Below are positions 4,894 through 9,440 of a stretch of DNA of 9,440 nt, one piece after another. The DNA is from RGIG3135 sp964477115 (GTDB taxonomy: Bacteria > Actinomycetota > Coriobacteriia > Coriobacteriales > Eggerthellaceae). How positions within the stretch are numbered: the first letter of the stretch is position 1; each line of letters opens with the position of its first letter. Under the pieces are notes generated by a model, which ran no database searches, was not told where the DNA came from, and saw only the letters and a list, made by a program, of their open reading frames with translations. The position numbers and the translations under genes were made by a program. Where the stretch lies: NCBI GenBank assembly GCA_964477115.1, contig CAYZCY010000046.1, positions 1 to 9,440 on the forward strand. The letters run 5' to 3'.

Positions 4894-5538
4894 ATGACCG
4901 AAACCACTATGTCCATCGTCGAGGAAGCCATCTCTGAGGAGGCCGTTTCAAGCGCGCCCACGGCGCCTGCAATGCCCACGACGCCTGCCGAATCCGTTGC
5001 GCCCGCCGAGCCTGCTCCGAGCACCTTCATTGTCAAACAGCTTTCCCGTGCGGCGGAATTCTCCTGCACCATGGAGCACAACCGCGGCGTTGCCTTGTCG
5101 TCCATGGCCTCAAAGCTTCTCGTGACCATCGCCCTTCTGATGGTTGCCCTGTTCTCGTCCCTGTCGGTGGTGAGCACCTTCTTCTTTTCGCATGGCCTGG
5201 CCGTGCACATGTTTGCCTTTTACGCCATCGTGTTCGCTGTGCTGATCGGTGCCTTTGTGACGGTGGTTTCTTCCCAGATGCGCTTCAAGCATCCTTCCTA
5301 TGCATCTCCTAAGAGCCTTGCGGAATATATGCGCTCTGCCCCCGAGGGCGAAACTGCGGCTGAGACGGCTCAGAACTACTGCAACTCGCTTGAGCTTACC
5401 TATCTGAGCGTGCGCGGCCGCAATGACAACATGCAAAAGCAGCTTTCGAGCGCCCTCATCCTGCTCTTGGTTGCCGCCGGCCTTGCCGTTGCCTTCACGG
5501 CAGCCCTCGCAGTTCTGGGCTTCCTTTCGCTCTACTAG
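4894..5538 (+). CDS. Three-TM membrane protein of unknown function
   Basis: The 214-residue product is not recognised. The start at ATG 4894 has AGGAAGG 8 nt upstream; the earlier in-frame ATG 4861 lies in a hairpin loop and lacks an RBS. Residues 1-45 are acidic, then Pro/Ala-rich and probably disordered. TM1 spans about 75-98, TM2 about 103-127, a soluble segment with many polar residues 128-184, and TM3 about 185-213 at the C-terminus. The pattern (soluble N-terminus, TM hairpin, linker, C-terminal TM preceded by a short basic stretch) superficially resembles SLATT/PycTM-type membrane effectors, but no specific motif confirms that. It follows the ferredoxin gene by 86 bp on the same strand and is convergent with the EamA gene (32-bp gap). 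No catalytic residues are visible. Confidence 0.75.
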   Translation: MTETTMSIVEEAISEEAVSSAPTAPAMPTTPAESVAPAEPAPSTFIVKQLSRAAEFSCTMEHNRGVALSSMASKLLVTIALLMVALFSSLSVVSTFFFSHGLAVHMFAFYAIVFAVLIGAFVTVVSSQMRFKHPSYASPKSLAEYMRSAPEGETAAETAQNYCNSLELTYLSVRGRNDNMQKQLSSALILLLVAAGLAVAFTAALAVLGFLSLY

Positions 5539-5570
5539 AAGGCCAGACGCTCGGGTCTAGTCATTCGAAG

Positions 5571-6536
5571 CTAGCTGCTCAGATCGAGCTCTTCGACCTC
5601 ACATTCATCACGGTTTTCTGAAGCGGCCCTTTTCGCCGCTCGTTCTGCCATGACATAGGGCAGCCACTCGCTTACAAGAACGGCTATGAAGATAAGCACG
5701 AAGCCCACGACAATCTGAACCGTGAGCACTTCCCCCAAAAGCCATATGGAGAAGATAACGCCAAAGACCGACTCGGTGGACAGCATGAGCGCACCCGGGG
5801 CCGGATCAACATGCGCGAGGCCGATGTTTTGCAGCAGCAAGGTGATGCAGGTGGCGCCTACGACCAAATAGATCAAGCTGCCCATCATGTCTCTGTCGAA
5901 TACCTCAAGCGGCGGCGGAGGTCCGTTTAAAGCGGCCCAGCACACGGCCATCGCGCCTGCTACCAAGAACTGCAGTGCGGTGAGCACCATCATGTCGCTT
6001 CCCGGCGCAAACTTGGATATGAGCACGATATGCAATCCGCAGGCGACGGCAGATGCCAAGGTGAGAGCGTCGCCTAAGCCTATGGAGAAGCTTCCGTCTG
6101 TCGGCATGGCTACAAGGGCGATTCCGATGAAGCACAGTGCTGCTGCGCTCAGGTTGAAGGCCGTGGGCTTTTTGCGTATGAGAACCCAGGATATGAAGGG
6201 GACGAAAACGCAGTACGTTGATGTGAGAAACGAGCTGTTAGCTGCGGTGGTGTAGGCAAGTCCCGTGGTGTTGAGCAGATAGGTGATTCCTACGAAAAAG
6301 CCCAGGATCAGACCCACTTTGATATGGCGCGCATCGACGCGCTTGATCATGCGGGGCAGCAATACGAGCGAAAGCAGAATGCCAGCGCTGGTGAAGCGAA
6401 GGCCCACCAGCCAGTAGGGATCGATCACGTAAACCGCGTCCTTGATGACAATGGTGCCCATGGCCCAGATGATCGACGCGAATACAAGCAAGAGCTCATA
6501 GGCGAAGGTGGGGATATGTTTGCCTGTGAAAGTCAT
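5571..6536 (-). CDS. EamA/DMT-family permease
   Basis: The 321-residue protein has ten predicted TM helices in two EamA repeats (about residues 12-140 and 160-290), followed by a charged cytoplasmic tail. Family marks are the N-terminal IIWAMGTIVIK segment (W-x-x-x-x-x-x-K), the LNTTGLAYTTAANSSFL segment near the end of repeat 1, and GALMLSTESVFGVIFSIWLLGE near the end of repeat 2. Drug/metabolite transporters move amino acids, purines or other small metabolites across the cytoplasmic membrane; the substrate cannot be told from sequence. The start at ATG 6536 is preferred to an in-frame TTG at 6593. Upstream, TAGGAT (minus strand, 6549-6544) could be a -10 box 7 nt before the ATG, which would give a leaderless mRNA, or its AGGA could serve as a weak RBS. 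It stands alone between the convergent TM protein and the divergent tRNA. Confidence 0.88.
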   Translation of the reverse strand: MTFTGKHIPTFAYELLLVFASIIWAMGTIVIKDAVYVIDPYWLVGLRFTSAGILLSLVLLPRMIKRVDARHIKVGLILGFFVGITYLLNTTGLAYTTAANSSFLTSTYCVFVPFISWVLIRKKPTAFNLSAAALCFIGIALVAMPTDGSFSIGLGDALTLASAVACGLHIVLISKFAPGSDMMVLTALQFLVAGAMAVCWAALNGPPPPLEVFDRDMMGSLIYLVVGATCITLLLQNIGLAHVDPAPGALMLSTESVFGVIFSIWLLGEVLTVQIVVGFVLIFIAVLVSEWLPYVMAERAAKRAASENRDECEVEELDLSS

Positions 6537-6633
6537 GCCGAGTATCCTACCCCAGCAGAAGCATGTGTCCGAGCAGGGATCGCGCGTCCACAAGCACTAC
6601 GTCGATGATCGGTTCGCTCGCCTATTTGCGCTC

Positions 6634-6662
6634 TTTCGCAAAACGAGCTCTTGCCGTACAAT
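6634..6662 (+). promoter_or_regulatory. Probable promoter of tRNA-Thr
   Basis: TACAAT at 6657-6662 is a good -10, with TTTCGC (6634-6639) as a weak -35 at 17-bp spacing. The predicted start near 6669 gives a 13-nt leader for RNase P to remove. Confidence 0.45.
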
Positions 6663-6681
6663 ACACAGGCACGTTTTTCAT

Positions 6682-6756
6682 GCCAGTGTGGCTCAACGGT
6701 AGAGCAACTGATTTGTAATCAGTGGGTTGCGGGTTCGATTCCTGTCACTGGCTCCA
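6682..6756 (+). tRNA. tRNA-Thr (anticodon TGT)
   Basis: It folds as a full cloverleaf. The acceptor stem is GCCAGTG/CACTGGC, the D arm GCTC/GAGC, and the anticodon stem ACTGA/TCAGT with loop TTTGTAA, giving anticodon TGT, which reads ACA and related Thr codons. The T arm has loop TTCGATT and a stem with two G-U pairs. The discriminator is T and the 3' CCA is encoded in the gene. It is a single-tRNA transcription unit with its own promoter and terminator. No second copy of the 3' end was seen in the window, so there is no sign of an integrated element here. Confidence 0.95.
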
Positions 6757-6766
6757 TAAAACCTAG

Positions 6767-6805
6767 AAGGTCCGTCGGGTTCATTCCCGGCGGACCTTTT
6801 TTTTT
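6767..6805 (+). terminator. Rho-independent terminator after tRNA-Thr
   Basis: AGGTCCGTCGGG (6768-6779) pairs with CCCGGCGGACCT (6786-6797) over a 6-nt loop with one G-U pair, followed by an uninterrupted T run to 6805. It is strong and lies 11 nt after the CCA. Confidence 0.95.
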
Positions 6806-6824
6806 GGACTTGTATCTATTGAGA

Positions 6825-6910
6825 CGCTCTTGGAAGCACGTCGCTAGTCCTCGCCGCAAAACAATCTATTCAGATGCGGCTGCGGAATCGCTCCTTTGCT
6901 TCCAAGAGCG
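6825..6910. repeat. 14-bp inverted repeat with nested stem
   Basis: CGCTCTTGGAAGCA (6825-6838) is the exact reverse complement of TGCTTCCAAGAGCG (6897-6910), 58 bp apart. Inside, GCCGCA (6853-6858) can pair with TGCGGC (6875-6880). The element lies in the 235-bp gap between the tRNA terminator and the 3' end of pyrE, where no gene is seen. No target-site duplication flanks it and no T-tract follows. It may be a structured RNA, a processing or termination structure at the end of the pyrE transcript, or a small MITE-like remnant. Confidence 0.6.
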
Positions 6911-7040
6911 CCCCCGAAGACTTCAGAGTGATGACGTTCTTTCCACCCTCGACGGAACGTCTGTGTGCGACGTGGTTTCCCCTCCGCCCCTGTCCTTGCT
7001 GCCCGTCCTCGTCCTAAAGGACCAACTCAAAGGCAAGCGT

Positions 7041-7721
7041 TTACTTCGCGCCGTAAAGCTCGTAGTAGGCGTTGATGGCCTCTTTGATCTCATCGTTGAT
7101 CACGACGCGACCCTGGACCTCGCGATTGTAGAGGTACTCGGACACCTCAGCCATGTTGACGATGGCGGCAGTGGGGAAGCCGTAGAGCTCGCTCACCTCG
7201 TCGAGCGCGCACTTTTCGCCACCCTTGCCAACCTCCATGCGATTGAGGGACACCATGAGGCCCTTGACCTCAACATCTGCCGCAGCCATCAGGATGGGGT
7301 GGGTTTCCTCGATGGACTTGCCGGAGGTGGTAACATCCTCGACGATCAGCACTCGGTCGCCATCGCGCAGTTCGGTGCCCAGAAGGTTGCCGGCATCGGC
7401 GCCATGGTCCTTGGCTTCCTTGCGGTTGGAGCAGTAGCGCACCTGCTTGCCGTAGAGCTCGCTGATGCCCATGGCGGTGATGACAGACAGCGGGATGCCC
7501 TTGTAGGCCGGGCCAAACACCACGTCAAAGTCGAGGCCGAAGTTGTCATTGATGGCCTGGGCGTAGTAAAGGCCGAGGCGATGAAGCTGATCGCCCGTGA
7601 CGTAGGCACCCGCGTTCATGAAGAAGGGAGACTTGCGGCCGCTCTTCAGCGTGAAGTCGCCAAACTTCAAAACATCGCTTTCCACCATGAACTCGATGAA
7701 CTCTTGCTTATAGGCCTCCAT
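7041..7721 (-). CDS. pyrE: Orotate phosphoribosyltransferase
   Basis: PyrE converts orotate and PRPP to orotidine 5'-monophosphate and pyrophosphate in de novo pyrimidine synthesis in the cytoplasm. The 226-residue protein carries the family marks: GDFTLKSGRKSPFF near the N-terminus (21-34), PAYKGIPL (71-78), the mobile-loop sequence RKEAKDHG (100-107) with its catalytic lysine, and the PRPP-binding motif VLIVEDVTTSGKS (124-136). It is slightly longer than the roughly 210 residues of many homologues. The start at ATG 7721 is chosen because AAAGGGG lies 8 nt upstream and the homologous region begins there; in-frame TTG 7784 and ATG 7763 lie further upstream without better signals. No other pyr gene is adjacent, so it is outside a pyr operon. 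No attenuator or PyrR-like element is evident upstream. Confidence 0.95.
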   Translation of the reverse strand: MEAYKQEFIEFMVESDVLKFGDFTLKSGRKSPFFMNAGAYVTGDQLHRLGLYYAQAINDNFGLDFDVVFGPAYKGIPLSVITAMGISELYGKQVRYCSNRKEAKDHGADAGNLLGTELRDGDRVLIVEDVTTSGKSIEETHPILMAAADVEVKGLMVSLNRMEVGKGGEKCALDEVSELYGFPTAAIVNMAEVSEYLYNREVQGRVVINDEIKEAINAYYELYGAK

Positions 7722-7848
7722 CGACCCTGCCCCTTTCCTGAGAGCTGAACTTGCTGTACCCATGATACTAAAACAGACACTCAAGGGCAGGGGAGAGCTA
7801 GGCTAATGCGGTGATGGCTTATGGCCGCGGTCCGAATCGGGCAATTCC

Positions 7849-8706
7849 TTACTTGCGGGCAGCGAAGGCCGCGACGCCGAAGGAACCCGGTCCGCAGTGA
7901 GATGCGATGACGCAGCCGGTTTCGACCCACTCGATCTCTTTGAAGCCGGCCTGCTTCAAACGATTTACGGCGTAGTCCTGGATTTCTTGGGAAAGTCCGG
8001 CGTTTCTGATGAGCGCCACGCGCTCGAGGTCCATCTTCTCCTCGCTCAGGAAGGCGTCAATCGCCTTGTTTACCGTGCGATCCATCGAACCGCGCAGCTT
8101 CTTGGTGGCAACCAGTTTGCCGTCGATGATCTCCACCACGGGCTTGATGCGCAGCAGCTGTGCGCCAATATAGGCGCCGTTGCTCAGGCGTCCGCCCGCG
8201 CGCAAAAACTCCAAACCGCCGGGGATGAACATCATGCGCGTACGCTCAATCTGATCGGCGACGAAGGCCTTGATGTCCTCGAGCTCGGCCTCGGGCTTTT
8301 CTTGAAGGAAACGGGCGGTGTTAGTGACGATGAGGCACTGGGCGGCCGCAACACTTTTGGTGTCGATGGCCGTGATGTAATCGCGCCCCTTACCTGCGAT
8401 GAGGGCGGACTCGTAGGAGCAGGTGGTGCAGGCGGAATAGGCAAGGTACACGATGTGTGCCTCGGGATATTCTTCGTGGATGCGGTCGAACAGCGGGATG
8501 AAGTCCTGCGGTGTGCAGCCGCTCGTGCGAGGAAGCTCGCCCGTGTTTTCGTAATGGTCGAAGACGTCGGTTACGGGGAAGCTGCCATCATCAAGGCTCA
8601 CGCCGCCAAAGCTGACGTGCATGGGGGCAATGTAGATGCCGTATTGCTGCGCGACCTCTGGGGTGATGTCGCTTCCGGATTCGGCAACGAGGATATATTT
8701 CGCCAT
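7849..8706 (-). CDS. DegV-family fatty-acid-binding protein
   Basis: The 285-residue protein starts at ATG 8706 with an excellent AGGAGG 8 nt upstream. DegV (EDD-fold) proteins such as FakB bind a fatty acid between two domains and present it to the kinase FakA for acyl-phosphate formation. Seen here are an ILVAESGSDI start, RTSGCTPQDF (the serine region that contacts the carboxylate), a YSACTTCSYESA segment in the position of the usual SSxLSGTYxSA, GGLEFLRAGGRLSNGAYIG, LLRIKPVVEIIDGKL, and HCGPGSFGVAAF at the end. The cysteine-rich variant of the SSxLSGT segment is unusual. No fakA-like kinase gene is in the window. The gap to pyrE on the same strand is 127 bp without a clear terminator, so some read-through into pyrE is possible. 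Confidence 0.9.
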   Translation of the reverse strand: MAKYILVAESGSDITPEVAQQYGIYIAPMHVSFGGVSLDDGSFPVTDVFDHYENTGELPRTSGCTPQDFIPLFDRIHEEYPEAHIVYLAYSACTTCSYESALIAGKGRDYITAIDTKSVAAAQCLIVTNTARFLQEKPEAELEDIKAFVADQIERTRMMFIPGGLEFLRAGGRLSNGAYIGAQLLRIKPVVEIIDGKLVATKKLRGSMDRTVNKAIDAFLSEEKMDLERVALIRNAGLSQEIQDYAVNRLKQAGFKEIEWVETGCVIASHCGPGSFGVAAFAARK

Positions 8707-8731
8707 GGTAATTCCTCCTGTACAAAACGGC

Positions 8732-8748
8732 GGATCCTCATGGGATCC
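8732..8748 (-). promoter_or_regulatory. Small hairpin in the degV-like 5' leader
   Basis: GGATCC at 8732-8737 and at 8743-8748 can pair over a 5-nt loop in the mRNA leader, about 25 nt before the start codon. GGATCC is itself palindromic, so it may be no more than a restriction-site-like coincidence. Confidence 0.3.
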
Positions 8749-8766
8749 CGTAGAAAGCAAATTGAC

Positions 8767-8781
8767 GGTATTCATTATACC
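8767..8781 (-). promoter_or_regulatory. -10 region of the DegV gene within a dyad
   Basis: On the minus strand TATAAT (8779-8774) is a perfect -10 box; the -35 is weak (GGGTTT at 17 bp). The -10 lies inside an inverted repeat, GGTAT-N5-ATACC (8767-8781), placed as an operator for a repressor would be. The expected start near 8767 gives a leader of about 60 nt. Confidence 0.5.
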
Positions 8782-8939
8782 TATATCGCGTATCGAAAAC
8801 CCTGTATAGAGAAAAATTGGACAAATGGCTGAGGTTTGATGAGTTAATTCGACAGACAGGCTGATCGTTTGCGGTTTGCGCAGACCGAGGCGTCAGCTAT
8901 ATGTGAGCTTAGCCCAGTTATTACCTCATGCCTTGGTGG

Positions 8940-8945
8940 TAGAAT
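8940..8945 (+). promoter_or_regulatory. -10 box giving a probable leaderless transcript
   Basis: TAGAAT ends 7 nt before ATG 8953, so transcription should begin at or next to the start codon. The -35 region is weak (TTATTA at 8918-8923, 16-bp spacing). No clear Shine-Dalgarno precedes the ATG, which agrees with leaderless translation. Confidence 0.5.
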
Positions 8946-8952
8946 CACAGCT

Positions 8953-9252
8953 ATGAATACCTACATCGCACATTACCGTTCTCCTAACGCTTCGGCTGAT
9001 CGCGCCATGGGTGTGTTCGAGTTTTCCAGCTCGGCAAATGCCGGCTCGAAAGCCAACATGCACGATGCTCGCGTACGCATGCTTGAGCTATATGGCAGCA
9101 AGGCCGTTTCCTGGGTGATCGAAAAGGTGGAGATCAAGCGTGAAACCAAGGTGAAGGCACCGCTCGATGGCCAGCTGACACTTGATTTCCGCGATCCCGT
9201 GCCCGAAAAGAAGCGTCGCAGGAAAACGACCGATCGTGGAAAGGTTCAGTAA
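8953..9252 (+). CDS. Hypothetical protein, 99 residues
   Basis: The protein is not recognised. ATG 8953 is favoured over an in-frame TTG at 8869, because a -10 box sits 7 nt upstream and no RBS fits the TTG. The first 60 residues look folded: short beta-type stretches (TYIAHYRS, GVFEFSSSA, AVSWVIEKVEI) around a helix near residues 36-48. A tail from about residue 70 follows, with a very basic run (KKRRRK) and a polar end, possibly for RNA or DNA binding. There are no TM segments or cysteines. Its stop codon directly abuts the ATG of the metallopeptidase gene (TAAATG), and the RBS of that gene lies inside its last codons, so the two are co-transcribed and probably translationally coupled. Confidence 0.75.
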   Translation: MNTYIAHYRSPNASADRAMGVFEFSSSANAGSKANMHDARVRMLELYGSKAVSWVIEKVEIKRETKVKAPLDGQLTLDFRDPVPEKKRRRKTTDRGKVQ

Positions 9253-9440
9253 ATGGAGCACATCGATCTTTTGAAAGAACTACTCGAAACGCCTTCTCCT
9301 ACGGGCAGTGAAGAAACCGTTGCCGCGCTGGTGCGCGGGCGTCTTTCCGGCGTGGCCGATGAAATCGAAACCAATACCATGGGCTCGGTCCATGCCCGCC
9401 TTGAGGGCGCAGGTGACGGCCCGTCTTTCATGCTTGCCGC
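9253..9440 (+). CDS. Probable M42-family metallopeptidase, N-terminal part
   Basis: The first 62 residues are inside the window and the gene runs off the right end. The sequence LLKELLETPSPTGSEETVAALVR, then NTMGSVHARLEG and the start of a FMLAA strand, matches the N-terminus of M42 aminopeptidases (FrvX/CelM type), in which a zinc-binding HMDE sequence should follow just beyond the edge. An M20 peptidase is the alternative because the two families start alike. These are cytoplasmic di-zinc aminopeptidases that trim peptides. GGAAAGG (9238-9244) is the RBS, placed inside the preceding gene. Confidence 0.75.
   Translation, partial: MEHIDLLKELLETPSPTGSEETVAALVRGRLSGVADEIETNTMGSVHARLEGAGDGPSFMLA

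Noticed and set aside
6682..6756. tRNA-Thr as attachment site of an integrated element
   Set aside because: No integrase gene and no repeat of the tRNA 3' end was seen on either side within the window.
6960..7040. G-rich minus-strand tract after pyrE as a G-quadruplex
   Set aside because: Only three runs of three or more G are present with one GG; not enough for a confident three-layer quadruplex.
6651..7748. 365-codon plus-strand open frame
   Set aside because: It runs across the tRNA, its terminator and the reverse strand of pyrE, with no RBS and no recognisable domain.
7897..8832. 311-codon plus-strand open frame opposite the DegV gene
   Set aside because: Antisense shadow of a gene with clear family motifs; biased composition.

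Overview
The window looks like chromosomal DNA of a high-GC anaerobic actinobacterium, most likely class Coriobacteriia (Eggerthellales type). This rests on the style of the molybdopterin oxidoreductase (DmsA-like, with a DmsB-like ferredoxin and a divergent Crp/Fnr regulator), strongly GC-biased codon use, and two genes whose -10 boxes sit 7 nt before the ATG, as in leaderless actinobacterial transcripts. The taxonomic call is inference; no rRNA is present.

Layout. (1) Positions 1-920 have no conventional gene and look accessory: a terminator, clustered short repeats (GGGACAT/ATGTCCC heptamers, a tandem 11-bp array, a 20-bp palindrome), and then a compact locus at 364-660 that reads as a type I toxin-antitoxin system. 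That locus has a 38-residue membrane peptide gene with a strong RBS, a convergent antisense RNA with its own extended -10 promoter and U-tract terminator, and a mirrored promoter/leader repeat that lets the toxin mRNA 5' end pair with its own 3' UTR. A 10-bp tandem repeat and a startless ORF remnant follow. (2) Positions 958-4807 hold a divergent metabolic unit: a Crp/Fnr regulator (minus) facing an operon for an 850-residue Mo-bisPGD oxidoreductase without a TAT signal and a 137-residue ferredoxin that looks like DmsB with the middle two cluster motifs removed. The 180-bp gap holds overlapping TGTTG/CAACA dyads covering the regulator's own -35 box. (3) Positions 4841-5538 hold a long hairpin and a three-TM protein of unknown function. 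(4) An EamA/DMT transporter lies on the minus strand (5571-6536). (5) A tRNA-Thr(TGT) with encoded CCA is followed by a strong terminator, then a gap with a 14-bp inverted repeat. (6) pyrE and a DegV-family lipid-binding protein are on the minus strand. (7) On the plus strand, a 99-residue unknown protein is coupled to the start of a probable M42 metallopeptidase, cut by the window end.

How the parts may work together (inference): the Crp/Fnr protein probably represses itself and activates the Mo enzyme operon under anaerobic or substrate-dependent conditions. The enzyme and its mini-ferredoxin would form a soluble cytoplasmic complex, since no membrane anchor, TorD-type chaperone or signal peptide is seen. 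The substrate cannot be read from the sequence. The most novel element is the candidate type I toxin-antitoxin locus; the second is the two-cluster DmsB-like ferredoxin.
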